Source of the DNA: Rhizobium sullae
GTDB taxonomy: Bacteria > Pseudomonadota > Alphaproteobacteria > Rhizobiales > Rhizobiaceae
Direction: 5' to 3'
Assembly: GCF_900169785.1 (NCBI RefSeq)
Contig: NZ_FWER01000030.1
Coordinates: forward strand, 1-60,374
DNA: 60,374 nt
The notes under the pieces were generated by a model. The model saw only the letters and a list, made by a program, of their open reading frames with translations, was not told the origin of the DNA and did not search any database. Shown here piece by piece: positions 34,765 through 43,705 of the stretch. The stretch's first letter is position 1, and each line of letters starts with the position of its first letter. The position numbers were made by a program, and so were the translations under genes.

Positions 34765-35961
34765 TCAGCCGTCTGCAGCGCGCTGCACCGGCGGTGCGTG
34801 CTCGTCGATCATGACCTCGGGGCCAAGGCCTGCGGTCTGGTCGCTGGTCTTCACTTCATGCATCCATTCGCGCCAGATCGCGACGAGCAGCGCCATCAGG
34901 ACCGGGCCGATGAAGAGGCCGAGGAAGCCCATGGTCTTCACGCCGCCAACGAGCCCGAAGAAAGTCGGCAGGAAGGGAAGCTTGATCGGGCCGCCAACGA
35001 GCTTCGGACGCAGCGTCTTGTCAACGATGAAGAGCTCGACCGTGCCCCAGGTGAAGAGCGCAACGCCGGCAACATGCGATCCGCTGGCAACGAGATAGAT
35101 CGAGACCAAGGTGAAAGAGAGCGGCGCGCCGCCCGGGATCAGGGCCATGATGCCGGTGAGGACGCCAAGTGTCACGGGCGAGGGGACGCCTGCGATCCAG
35201 TAGGCGACGCCGAGCACGATACCTTCGCCGATCGCGATCAGCGTCATACCCATGACGGTCGAGCTGATTGTTGCCGGAACGACGCGCGAAATCCGCTCCC
35301 AGCGATTAGGCAGGATGCGCTCGCCGAGCATGTCGATCTGACGCGAGAAGGACGCGCCGTCGCGATAGACGAAGAACAGCGCGATCAGCATGAAGAGCAG
35401 CGTCAGAAGCAGGTGGAACGACGCACCGCCGGCTGCGAGAACCGCGCGGTAGATATTGCCGATATTGGCGCCGCTGACGGCCTGGATGACCTCGCCCACG
35501 GAGCCGGGGCTGCCGATATATTTCACCCACAGATCGTCGAGATAGGGCCCTGCAAAGGGCAAAGCGAGGATCCACTGCGGCGTCGGCGCGCCTTGCCGGT
35601 TGGCGTGAATGATCCAGGCGACCCATTCGCGCACCTCACCTGTCGTATAGGTGATCGCAAGTCCGATCGGAATAACGAGGAAAGTGACGATCAGAAGGAT
35701 CGCGATCGTGGCAGCGATTGTCGTATTGCCGCCGACGCGCGCGAGAAGCCTGCGATAGAGCGGCCAGCTCGCGAAACCGATGACGAGTGCGGCCAGCACC
35801 GGAACGACGAAACCGTAGAAGAAATAGACGCCTGCCGCGACGATGAGGATCAGCAGCCAGCGGGCAGCAGAAATCGAGGGAATGAGCGGCGTACGTGTAG
35901 ACGCGGACGGCCCAAGCCACCGCGGCTCGCCAGGCAGTTTCTTGTTGTTCGAGAGGCTCAC
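34765..35961 (-). CDS. AI-2E family transporter (PerM/YdiK-like)
   Basis: 398 residues with about eight membrane segments. Two lie at the N-terminus (AARWLLILIVAAGVYFFYGF and the following one), then comes an amphipathic central region. The C-terminal block carries the family pattern ILTGIMALIPGGAPLSFTLVSIYL and FFGLVGGVKTMGFLGLFIGPVLMALL. Despite the name, few members have a demonstrated AI-2 role; some act as Na+/H+ or other exporters. The start is GTG at 35961. The gene abuts the GNAT gene without overlap. Confidence 0.87.
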   Translation of the reverse strand: MSLSNNKKLPGEPRWLGPSASTRTPLIPSISAARWLLILIVAAGVYFFYGFVVPVLAALVIGFASWPLYRRLLARVGGNTTIAATIAILLIVTFLVIPIGLAITYTTGEVREWVAWIIHANRQGAPTPQWILALPFAGPYLDDLWVKYIGSPGSVGEVIQAVSGANIGNIYRAVLAAGGASFHLLLTLLFMLIALFFVYRDGASFSRQIDMLGERILPNRWERISRVVPATISSTVMGMTLIAIGEGIVLGVAYWIAGVPSPVTLGVLTGIMALIPGGAPLSFTLVSIYLVASGSHVAGVALFTWGTVELFIVDKTLRPKLVGGPIKLPFLPTFFGLVGGVKTMGFLGLFIGPVLMALLVAIWREWMHEVKTSDQTAGLGPEVMIDEHAPPVQRAADG

Positions 35962-36193
35962 GTCGCTTTTTATTCCTTCTTCTCAATCACGGATATGCGC
36001 CATACGAAGCCCGGACGCAAGCTTATCGATCGTCTAAGGGCCGGCCTCGTCCAATCGAAAGGTGCGCCAAGCCGTCAGGTAGCGACATATCTTAAACCTC
36101 TATACGGAATGTGACGGAATTTCCTCTGAACCTTGATAGCCGGTGAAAATGGCAGCAGGTTGGGCATCAGGATTCATAAGGATCGTTCGAACG

Positions 36194-36649
36194 ATGACGA
36201 CATTTTCAGCAGAAGTATCATGGCAGCGCGGCGAGGGCAGTTTCACGGACGGCAAGTACAGCCGCGGCCATGTGTGGAATTTCGACGGCGGCCTTTCGGT
36301 GCCTGCCTCGGCATCGCCGCACAACGTGCCGCTTCCATACGCGGTCGCCGAGAACGTCGATCCCGAGGAGGCTTATGTTGCGGCGCTCTCAAGCTGCCAT
36401 ATGCTGTTTTATCTGTGGCTCGCCTCCAAGAAGGGCATGGTCGTCGACAGCTATGTCGATGCGGCGACCGGGATCATGGAGAAGATCGACGGAAAAATGC
36501 TCGTCAGCCGCGTCGAGCTGAAGCCGGCGGTGGTCTATGCTGGCGAAGCGCCGAGCCGCGAGATGGAAAAAAAGCTCCATCACGAGGCCCATGATCTCTG
36601 CTTCCTCGCCAACTCGGTGAAGACGAAGATCGACGTCCGTCTCGACTAG
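36194..36649 (+). CDS. OsmC-family peroxiredoxin-like protein
   Basis: 151 residues of the OsmC/Ohr fold. The two redox cysteines are in AALSSCHMLFYLWLA and HDLCFLANSVKT. Such enzymes reduce organic hydroperoxides with a lipoyl or thiol partner. The ATG at 36194 was chosen; longer upstream readings lack a ribosome site. It converges on parE with a 3-bp gap. No MarR-type OhrR regulator is adjacent. Confidence 0.88.
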   Translation: MTTFSAEVSWQRGEGSFTDGKYSRGHVWNFDGGLSVPASASPHNVPLPYAVAENVDPEEAYVAALSSCHMLFYLWLASKKGMVVDSYVDAATGIMEKIDGKMLVSRVELKPAVVYAGEAPSREMEKKLHHEAHDLCFLANSVKTKIDVRLD

Positions 36650-36652
36650 AGT

Positions 36653-38713
36653 TCAAATATCGAGGTTTTCGGCAAAGGCGGCACGCTCCTGAATGAAGCG
36701 GAAGCGCGCGTCCGGTTTCGTGCCCATCAGGTCGTCCACCGCCGTGCGCGTTCCCTCGAAATCAACCTCGTCTATCACCACGCGCAGCAGAGTCCGCTTG
36801 CTGGGGTCCATGGTGGTTTCCTTGAGCTGCGCCGGAAGCATTTCGCCGAGACCTTTGAAGCGGCTGACCTCGATCTTCCCCTTGCCCCTGAATTCCGTTT
36901 CCATGAGCTCCTGCCTGTGGGCGTCGTCGCGCGCGTAGGCGGACTTGGCACCCTGGGTGATCTTATAGAGCGGCGGCACGGCCAGGAACAGGTGGCCGCC
37001 GCGCACAAGCTCGGGCATCTCCTGGTAGAAGAAGGTGATCAGCAACGACGCGATGTGAGCGCCGTCGACGTCGGCATCAGTCATCACGACGATGCGCTCG
37101 TAACGCAGGTCTTCCTCTCGATATTTGGAACGTGTGCCGCAGCCGAGCGCCTGTACGAGATCCGCCAATTGCTGGTTGGCGCCGAGCTTTTCGCGGCCGG
37201 CGCTCGCTACGTTCAGGATCTTGCCGCGCAGAGGCAGGATCGCCTGATTGGCGCGGTTGCGCGCCTGCTTGGCGGAGCCGCCTGCCGAGTCGCCTTCGAC
37301 GATGAAGAGTTCGGCACCCTGTGCCGTGTTCTGTGAGCAATCGGCCAGTTTGCCGGGCAGGCGCAATTTGCGCACTGCCGTCTTGCGGTTGACTTCCTTT
37401 TCCTTGCGGCGGCGCAGACGCTCTTCGGCGCGCTCGATGACCCAGTCGAGTAACTTTTCGGCCTCATTGGGATTGTCCGCCAGATAGTGATCGAAGGGAT
37501 CGCGAAGCGCGTTTTCGACGATGCGCTGCGCCTCGACGGTCGCGAGCCTGTCCTTGGTCTGGCCGACGAATTCCGGCTCGCGGATAAAAACGGAGAGCAT
37601 GCCGACTGCCGAAATCATCACGTCATCCGTGGTGATCTGCGCGGCGCGCTTGTTCTGCGTCAGGTCGGCATAGGCCTTCAGGCCCTTGGTCAACGCGATG
37701 CGCAGACCCGCTTCATGCGTGCCGCCCTCCGGCGTCGGAATGGTGTTGCAGTAGGAATGGATCTGCTGGTCGCCGCCGTACCAGGTGATGGCCCATTCGA
37801 GCGAGCCGTGGCCGCTCGCCTTCTCCGTCTTGCCGGCGAAGATTTCGCGGGTGACGGTGAATTCCTTGCCCATCGTAGCCTGCAGGTAGTCCTTCAGGCC
37901 GCCGGGGAAGTGGAAGACTGCCTTGTCCGGGATTTCGGAGCCTTCCGGCAGGACGCCTTCGTCGCAGCTCCAGCGGATTTCGACGCCGCCAAAAAGATAA
38001 GCCTTCGACCGCGCCATGCGGAAGACGCGCCCGGCATCGAACTTCGCATGGTCGCCGAAAATCTGCGGATCGGGATGGAAGCGCACGCGGGTGCCGCGGC
38101 GGTTATGCACATCGCCGAGCTCCTCGAGGCCACCTTGTGGCAGACCGCGCGAAAAGCGCTGACGGTAAAGCTTGCGGTTGCGCGCTACTTCGACCTCGAG
38201 ATCGTCGGACAGCGCGTTGACGACCGAAACCCCGACGCCGTGCAGGCCGCCGGAGGTCTCGTACGCCTTGCCGTCGAACTTGCCGCCGGCATGAAGCTTG
38301 GTCATGATGACTTCGAGCGTCGATTTGCCGGGAACCTGTGGATGGTTCTCGACCGGGATGCCGCGGCCATTATCGCTGACCGTCAGGTAGCCCTGGATAT
38401 CGAGATGCACCTCGATGAAGTTCGCATGGCCGGCGACCGCCTCGTCCATTGAGTTGTCGATGACTTCGGCAAAGAGATGGTGCAGCGCCTTTTCGTCCGT
38501 GCCGCCGATATACATGCCGGGGCGCATGCGCACCGGTTCCAGCCCCTCCAGAACGCGGATGGAGGATGCGCCGTAGTCGTCCGAGCCCGCAGTGGACGGG
38601 GCAGGGCGCGGAGCAGACGCCGCAGGCCTTTCGGGGGGCGCGGCGGGCTTTGCAGCCGCCTCCTGCTTGGGCGTCAGGGGTATTCCGGAGAAGAGGTCGT
38701 TGCTGTCATCCAT
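36653..38713 (-). CDS. parE: DNA topoisomerase IV subunit B
   Basis: 686 residues. It holds the ATPase domain (VIDNSMDEAVAGH, GRGIPVENHPQVPGKSTLEVIMTKLHAGGKFDGKAYETSGGLHGVG), the transducer, and the TOPRIM domain (ELFIVEGDSAGGSAKQARNR and MTDADVDGAHIASLLITFF), with the C-terminal GyrB-type end EGTRTAVDDLMG. KAYETSGGLHGVG and the absence of a long GyrB insertion favour ParE over GyrB. The first 45 residues are Pro/Ala-rich, as is common in rhizobia. It decatenates sister chromosomes with ParC, which is not in the window. Confidence 0.94.
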   Translation of the reverse strand: MDDSNDLFSGIPLTPKQEAAAKPAAPPERPAASAPRPAPSTAGSDDYGASSIRVLEGLEPVRMRPGMYIGGTDEKALHHLFAEVIDNSMDEAVAGHANFIEVHLDIQGYLTVSDNGRGIPVENHPQVPGKSTLEVIMTKLHAGGKFDGKAYETSGGLHGVGVSVVNALSDDLEVEVARNRKLYRQRFSRGLPQGGLEELGDVHNRRGTRVRFHPDPQIFGDHAKFDAGRVFRMARSKAYLFGGVEIRWSCDEGVLPEGSEIPDKAVFHFPGGLKDYLQATMGKEFTVTREIFAGKTEKASGHGSLEWAITWYGGDQQIHSYCNTIPTPEGGTHEAGLRIALTKGLKAYADLTQNKRAAQITTDDVMISAVGMLSVFIREPEFVGQTKDRLATVEAQRIVENALRDPFDHYLADNPNEAEKLLDWVIERAEERLRRRKEKEVNRKTAVRKLRLPGKLADCSQNTAQGAELFIVEGDSAGGSAKQARNRANQAILPLRGKILNVASAGREKLGANQQLADLVQALGCGTRSKYREEDLRYERIVVMTDADVDGAHIASLLITFFYQEMPELVRGGHLFLAVPPLYKITQGAKSAYARDDAHRQELMETEFRGKGKIEVSRFKGLGEMLPAQLKETTMDPSKRTLLRVVIDEVDFEGTRTAVDDLMGTKPDARFRFIQERAAFAENLDI

Positions 38714-38932
38714 GGAGTCGTTCAGATCTTCAATCCTGTTTTGGGCTGGAACCTCCGAGTGAGGACACGACCCAAAATCACCGCGTTTGATGTCACGTTA
38801 GCGAATCAGGCAGATTCTGCCAGAAAGCGCCTCGTTACGCGACGCCGCCCGATTTGGCGGAATTCTGTGGAATTGGTTTGCGTTGCCGGGCCCGGAATGG
38901 CAAGCGGCCTGATGTGTTAGGAAACCGCCCGC

Positions 38933-39817
38933 ATGAGAATGTCCACAAGTCATTGCACGATTATCGCCGCAATTGCGGCCTTTTTCCTGTCCGCCGATAT
39001 CGGCACCGCTGCAGCCGATGCTTTACCGCCCTACAAGGACGAACTTTTCTCTAGACAGAACGTGCTGCAGACCGCCGACGGCGGCGCCTTCGAAGCCATC
39101 GAATACGACGAGATGCGCGACATCAACGGCCGCGACCAGATCCCCGAAAAGCGCGCGCAGCAGAAATACGTGTCGCTCGGCGTGCGCAAGCAGCAGCAGG
39201 ACGAAACATTGTCACTCAATGGCCGCAGGGTGGATGTCACCAGGGTGGGACCGGGAGATAATGCGGCGTTCACCGCCATCTTCATCCACGGGCGTGGCGG
39301 TGACCGTCGGCTCGGCGCCAACGACTACAGCTTCGGCGGTAATTTCAATCGCCTCAAGAACCTCGCGGTAGCCAATGGCGGCGTCTATTATTCACCGACC
39401 GTGCGCACGTTCGACGGCGAAGGCGTAGCAGACATCGCCGAACTGATCCGTTATGCGAGCGAGAAATCCGGCCACCGCCCGGTGATCCTTTCGTGCGCCT
39501 CCATGGGCAGCCAGATTTGCTGGGGCATTGCGCGCGACCCAGGCAGCGTCAAACGGCTGAAAGGCATGATCGTCCTGAGCGGCGTCACGGATCCGGATTT
39601 CGCAAGGAGCGCGTTCTATAAGGCGAGGCTACCGCTTTGGTTCGTCCATGGCAGCCGCGATCCGGTCTATGCGGCTGCCGGCCAGCAGGCGTTCTTCAAA
39701 AGGCTTCATGAGACGAAATACCCTGCCCATTTCACGCTCTTTCAAAACGGCAACCACGGCACGCCGATCCGGATGATCGATTGGCGAAGAGTTTTGAACT
39801 GGTTCCTCGCCTCTTAG
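38933..39817 (+). CDS. Exported alpha/beta-hydrolase
   Basis: 294 residues. A signal peptide (CTIIAAIAAFFLSADIGTAAADA) indicates export. The fold is shown by IFIHGRGGDRRLGAND, the nucleophile elbow SCASMGSQICWG, HGSRDPVYAAAG (Asp) and NGNHGTPIRM (His). The substrate is unknown. An internal ATG at 38942 is possible. It is a single-gene unit. Confidence 0.8.
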   Translation: MRMSTSHCTIIAAIAAFFLSADIGTAAADALPPYKDELFSRQNVLQTADGGAFEAIEYDEMRDINGRDQIPEKRAQQKYVSLGVRKQQQDETLSLNGRRVDVTRVGPGDNAAFTAIFIHGRGGDRRLGANDYSFGGNFNRLKNLAVANGGVYYSPTVRTFDGEGVADIAELIRYASEKSGHRPVILSCASMGSQICWGIARDPGSVKRLKGMIVLSGVTDPDFARSAFYKARLPLWFVHGSRDPVYAAAGQQAFFKRLHETKYPAHFTLFQNGNHGTPIRMIDWRRVLNWFLAS

Positions 39818-39951
39818 GCAAAGCGTCGGGCAGATTTTACGCATTTTGCGCGTCAAATCTTCTTATTTCCCTTACGTAAGCGGCGGATCGCTTTCCTTTC
39901 CGTGATGCTTTTGCTAAGGCGCAGGCTTACGAGAAAAGTTGGAAGGCTGGC

Positions 39952-40722
39952 ATGACACCTGACGTGCGCCCGCTCGTGGCGGGAAACTGGAAAATGAACG
40001 GCACGCGCGCCTCTCTCGATCAGATCAAGGCGATTGCGGAAGGCGTGAATTCGCCGCTCGCCAAGAACGTCGAGGCGCTCATCTGCCCGCCCGCGACGCT
40101 GCTCTATGTCGCGACCGCGCTTTGCACCGACAGCCCGCTCGCGATCGGCGCGCAGGATTGCCATCAAAACCCGTCGGGCGCTCATACCGGCGATATCTCA
40201 GCCGAGATGATCGCCGATTGCTTCGGAACCTACGTGATCGTTGGCCATTCCGAGCGCCGGAAGGACCACGCCGAGACCGACCATCTCGTCCGCGCCAAGG
40301 CCGAGGCTGCCTTTGCCGCCGATCTCACCGCCATCATCTGCATCGGCGAGACGGCCGACCAGCGCAAGGCAGGGCAGACGCTCGACATTCTCAAGCGGCA
40401 GCTTTCGGCCTCTGTACCGGATAGCGCGACACCCGAAAACACCGTGATTGCCTACGAACCCGTCTGGGCGATCGGCACCGGCCTCACGCCGACAGTGCGG
40501 GACGTCGAGAAGGCGCACGCCTTCATGCGTTCGGAACTTGTCGCCCGCTTCGGCGCGAATGGCAGTAAAATCCGCATCCTCTATGGCGGCTCCGTCAAGC
40601 CCGGCAATGCCGGGGAACTGATGGGCGTTACCAATGTCGACGGCGCGTTGATTGGCGGCGCGAGCTTGAAAGCATCCGATTTCCTCGCCATCTACGGCGC
40701 ATACGAAGCGCTGCTCGCGTGA
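39952..40722 (+). CDS. tpiA: Triosephosphate isomerase
   Basis: Interconverts dihydroxyacetone phosphate and glyceraldehyde 3-phosphate. The catalytic Asn and Lys (VAGNWKMNGTR), His (IVGHSERRKDHAET), and Glu (AYEPVWAIGTG) are present, as is GGSVKPGNAGELMG. The length of 256 residues is normal. GGAAGG precedes the ATG. An imperfect palindrome CTTACGTAAG lies at 39871-39880, upstream. secG follows after 104 bp. Confidence 0.97.
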   Translation: MTPDVRPLVAGNWKMNGTRASLDQIKAIAEGVNSPLAKNVEALICPPATLLYVATALCTDSPLAIGAQDCHQNPSGAHTGDISAEMIADCFGTYVIVGHSERRKDHAETDHLVRAKAEAAFAADLTAIICIGETADQRKAGQTLDILKRQLSASVPDSATPENTVIAYEPVWAIGTGLTPTVRDVEKAHAFMRSELVARFGANGSKIRILYGGSVKPGNAGELMGVTNVDGALIGGASLKASDFLAIYGAYEALLA

Positions 40723-40796
40723 TGACGTGTATATTCTGGGCCTAAGGGCTTGGAATAGCGGATCACCTCATGTAAACAGCGCCAGATTTTATTCGA

Positions 40797-40815
40797 TGCC
40801 CGCCGCATGCGGGCA
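40797..40815 (+). repeat. Inverted repeat just upstream of secG
   Basis: TGCCCGC (40797-40803), loop CGCAT, GCGGGCA (40809-40815) form a perfect 7-bp hairpin ending 12 bases before the secG start codon. It could affect translation of secG or mark the tpiA 3' end. Confidence 0.45.
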
Positions 40816-40826
40816 GGACTGGACCC

Positions 40827-41291
40827 ATGCAGACAGTATTGATTGTCATTCACCTCATGATCGTGCTGGCGCTTGTCGGCGTCGTGCTCATCCAGCGTTC
40901 GGAAGGCGGCGGCCTCGGCATCGGCGGCGGCTCCGGCTTCATGTCGGCGCGCGGCACGGCTAATGCGCTGACACGTACCACCGCCATCCTTGCCGCGCTG
41001 TTCTTCGTCACTTCGCTCGGCCTCGGCATCCTGACACGTTATCAGGGCAGCCCGACCGACATTCTCGACCGCATCCCGGCAACGAGCGGGCAGGGCAACG
41101 GCATTCTCGATTCGCTTGGCGGCGGCACTCCGCAGCAGCCCGCGAACCAGCCTGCCGGCAATGGCGTTCCGAATGGCGGCACAGCAGCTCCCGCTGGACA
41201 GGCACCGGCAGCCAACGCACCTGCAACGCAGACCGCGCCGGCGGCACCGGCTGCTCCGGCCCAACCGGGCGGCGTCCCGACCGGGCAGTAA
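40827..41291 (+). CDS. secG: Preprotein translocase subunit SecG
   Basis: 154 residues. Two membrane segments (VLIVIHLMIVLALVGVVLIQ and TAILAALFFVTSLGLGIL) flank SEGGGLGIGGGSGFMSARG, the SecG signature. The last 80 residues are a Pro/Ala/Gln-rich tail, longer than in enterobacteria but usual in rhizobia. SecG supports SecYE in protein export. It has its own terminator and sits between tpiA and pyrG. Confidence 0.93.
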   Translation: MQTVLIVIHLMIVLALVGVVLIQRSEGGGLGIGGGSGFMSARGTANALTRTTAILAALFFVTSLGLGILTRYQGSPTDILDRIPATSGQGNGILDSLGGGTPQQPANQPAGNGVPNGGTAAPAGQAPAANAPATQTAPAAPAAPAQPGGVPTGQ

Positions 41292-41312
41292 GCCGGTCGA
41301 CGAAATAAACCG

Positions 41313-41345
41313 CCGGCAGGCCCCAGGGTCTGCCGGTTTTCTTTT
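41313..41345 (+). terminator. Terminator of secG
   Basis: CCGGCAG (41313-41319) and CTGCCGG (41330-41336) enclose a 10-nt loop and are followed by TTTTCTTTT. It begins 22 bp past the secG stop. Confidence 0.75.
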
Positions 41346-41432
41346 GTTCAGATTCCATGCCGGCGCCAAAAGTTCTGGAAAAGAATTTTTGGGCTGGTGG
41401 AATCGTTTTTGAAAAGGTATCCGGTGACTCCC

Positions 41433-43061
41433 ATGGCGCGATACGTATTCATCACTGGCGGCGTGGTTTCCTCTCTCGGTAAAGGAATTGCGGCTGCGGC
41501 TCTCGGAGCGTTGTTGCAGGCCCGTGGTTATCGGGTGCGGCTTCGCAAACTCGACCCCTATTTGAACGTGGATCCGGGCACCATGAGCCCGACCCAGCAC
41601 GGCGAAGTCTTCGTCACCGACGACGGCGCGGAAACCGACCTCGATCTTGGCCACTACGAGCGCTTCACCGGGCGTTCGGCAACCAAGACCGACAACATCA
41701 CCACCGGCCGCATCTACAAGAACATCATCGACAAGGAACGCCGCGGCGACTATCTCGGCGCCACCGTCCAGGTCATTCCGCACGTCACCAACGAGATCAA
41801 GGATTTCGTAGTCGAGGGAAATGACGATTACGATTTCGTCATCTGCGAGATCGGCGGCACGGTCGGCGATATCGAGGCGATGCCCTTCATGGAAGCGATC
41901 CGCCAGCTCGGCAACGACCTGCCGCGCGGCACCGCGATCTACGTCCACCTGACGCTGATGCCCTACATTCCGGCCGCCGGCGAGCTGAAGACCAAGCCGA
42001 CGCAGCATTCCGTCAAGGAACTGCAGGCGCTCGGCATTCATCCCGATATCCTGCTGGTGCGCGCCGACCGCGAAATTCCGGAAGCCGAGCGCCGCAAGCT
42101 CTCGCTCTTCTGCAACGTCCGTCCGTCCGCCGTCATCCAGGCGCTCGACGTCGCCAACATCTATGACGTGCCGATGGCCTATCACAAAGAGGGCCTCGAC
42201 GGAGAAGTGCTTGCCGCCTTCGGCATCGAGCCGGCGCCGAAGCCGCGCCTTGAGCCGTGGGAAGAGGTCTGCAATCGCATCCGCACGCCGGAAGGCGAAG
42301 TCACGATCGCGATCGTCGGCAAGTACACCGGCCTTAAGGACGCCTACAAGTCGCTGATCGAAGCGCTGCATCACGGCGGCATCGCCAACCGCGTCAAAGT
42401 CAATCTCGAATGGATCGAGTCGGAGATATTCGAAAAGGAAGATCCCGCGCCGTACCTCGAAAAGGTCCACGGCATTCTCGTTCCTGGCGGCTTCGGCGAA
42501 CGCGGTTCGGAAGGCAAGATTCATGCGGCCCGGTTTGCCCGCGAGCGCAAGGTGCCGTATTTCGGCATCTGCTTCGGCATGCAGATGGCGGTCATCGAAG
42601 CAGCACGCAATCTCGCTGACGTCGAGAATGCCTCCTCCACAGAATTCGGCCCTACCAAGGAACCGGTCGTCGGCCTGATGACAGAGTGGATCAAGGGCAA
42701 TGCGCTGGAGAAGCGTACAGCAGCCGGCGACCTCGGCGGCACCATGCGCCTCGGCGCCTACAAGGCGGCGCTGAAGAAAGGCACGAAGATCTCCGAAATC
42801 TACGGATCGACCGATATTTCCGAGCGCCATCGCCACCGCTACGAAGTCAACGTGGATTACAAGGACCGCCTGGAAAACTGCGGCCTCGTCTTCTCCGGCA
42901 TGTCGCCGGACGGCGTGCTTCCGGAAACGATCGAGTATCCGGATCATCCGTGGTTCATCGGTGTCCAGTATCACCCGGAACTGAAGTCCCGGCCGCTCGA
43001 CCCGCATCCGCTCTTTGCAAGCTTCATTGAAGCCGCCACCGAGCAGAGCCGGTTGGTCTGA
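41433..43061 (+). CDS. pyrG: CTP synthase
   Basis: Makes CTP from UTP with glutamine nitrogen. The synthase domain is shown by FITGGVVSSLGKGIAAAALG and RKLDPYLNVDPGTMSPTQHGEVFV, and the glutamine amidotransferase domain by GGFGERG, the catalytic Cys in FGICFGMQM and the C-terminal HPE (VQYHPELKSRP). The length of 542 residues is normal. The ATG at 41433 starts MARYVFITGG; the upstream ATG at 41397 would add 12 unlikely residues. Confidence 0.96.
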   Translation: MARYVFITGGVVSSLGKGIAAAALGALLQARGYRVRLRKLDPYLNVDPGTMSPTQHGEVFVTDDGAETDLDLGHYERFTGRSATKTDNITTGRIYKNIIDKERRGDYLGATVQVIPHVTNEIKDFVVEGNDDYDFVICEIGGTVGDIEAMPFMEAIRQLGNDLPRGTAIYVHLTLMPYIPAAGELKTKPTQHSVKELQALGIHPDILLVRADREIPEAERRKLSLFCNVRPSAVIQALDVANIYDVPMAYHKEGLDGEVLAAFGIEPAPKPRLEPWEEVCNRIRTPEGEVTIAIVGKYTGLKDAYKSLIEALHHGGIANRVKVNLEWIESEIFEKEDPAPYLEKVHGILVPGGFGERGSEGKIHAARFARERKVPYFGICFGMQMAVIEAARNLADVENASSTEFGPTKEPVVGLMTEWIKGNALEKRTAAGDLGGTMRLGAYKAALKKGTKISEIYGSTDISERHRHRYEVNVDYKDRLENCGLVFSGMSPDGVLPETIEYPDHPWFIGVQYHPELKSRPLDPHPLFASFIEAATEQSRLV

Positions 43062-43067
43062 GCAACA

Positions 43068-43103
43068 AAAGGCCGCTTCGCGACATTTGCGGGAGCGGCC
43101 TTT
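43068..43103 (+). terminator. Terminator of pyrG
   Basis: AAAGGCCGCT (43068-43077) and AGCGGCCTTT (43094-43103) form a perfect 10-bp stem, six bases after the pyrG stop. The stem itself ends in TTT and an extra A/T run follows. Confidence 0.7.
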
Positions 43104-43126
43104 AAAACAGGTGCCCCTCTGCTATC

Positions 43127-43705
43127 TTGCGCCGCACGAGCGCAAACCGCAGCATTACCGTCTCCCGCATCATCCACGCGCCGCCGTGTGCGATATATGC
43201 TGCCTTCCTCGATCCGGAAGCGGTTGCCACCTGGCTTCCACCTGGTGATATGCGCGGCATCGTCCATGAATTCGAGGGCAGGGAAGGCGGTGCCTTCAAC
43301 ATGTCGCTGGTCTATCCGGATGACGAGACGGAGATGAGCGGCAAGACCTCGGAAAAGACCGATACCTTCCGCGGACGGACCGCCAAGCTCATTCCGGATG
43401 CCCTCGTCGTCTGGAAGACGGTGTTCGATTCACCGGATCCGACCTTCGCCGGAGAGATGACCGTCCGCACCCATCTCGTCCCTGCGGCGGGTGGCACCCA
43501 AGTCACGATGGTAACCGAGGATATTCCGGAAGGAATTCGCCTGGAGGATAACGAAACCGGCTGCCTTCAGACGCTGGAGCAACTTGCCGCCTATGTCCGC
43601 GGCTGGGCCGGAAAAGCCCGGCCCGGCGGCAGGCGTGAACCTACCCCGGAACCCCTGTTCATGCAGCGAGCGGCAAGAGCCCGACATAGACCGATTTCGG
43701 CCTGA
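43127..43705 (+). CDS. SRPBCC / AHSA1-like (Aha1-type) protein
   Basis: 192 residues in the AHSA1 (CalC/Aha1-like) fold: ITVSRIIHAPPCAIYAAFLD, AVATWLPPGDMRGIVHEFEGR and LVPAAGGTQVTMVTEDIP. Such proteins bind small hydrophobic ligands; the function is unknown. It starts at TTG (no ATG is in range). Homologues usually end at about 145-160 residues. Here the last 30 residues are low-complexity and run 47 bp into the converging citrate synthase gene, so a real stop may have been lost. Confidence 0.7.
   Translation: MRRTSANRSITVSRIIHAPPCAIYAAFLDPEAVATWLPPGDMRGIVHEFEGREGGAFNMSLVYPDDETEMSGKTSEKTDTFRGRTAKLIPDALVVWKTVFDSPDPTFAGEMTVRTHLVPAAGGTQVTMVTEDIPEGIRLEDNETGCLQTLEQLAAYVRGWAGKARPGGRREPTPEPLFMQRAARARHRPISA

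Noticed and set aside
34798..36114. 438-residue open frame opposite the AI-2E-family permease
   Set aside because: Very charged, no domain, and antisense to an evident membrane protein.
40692..43007. 771-residue open frame opposite secG and pyrG
   Set aside because: Antisense to secG and CTP synthase, both certain. Long antisense frames are expected at this GC content.
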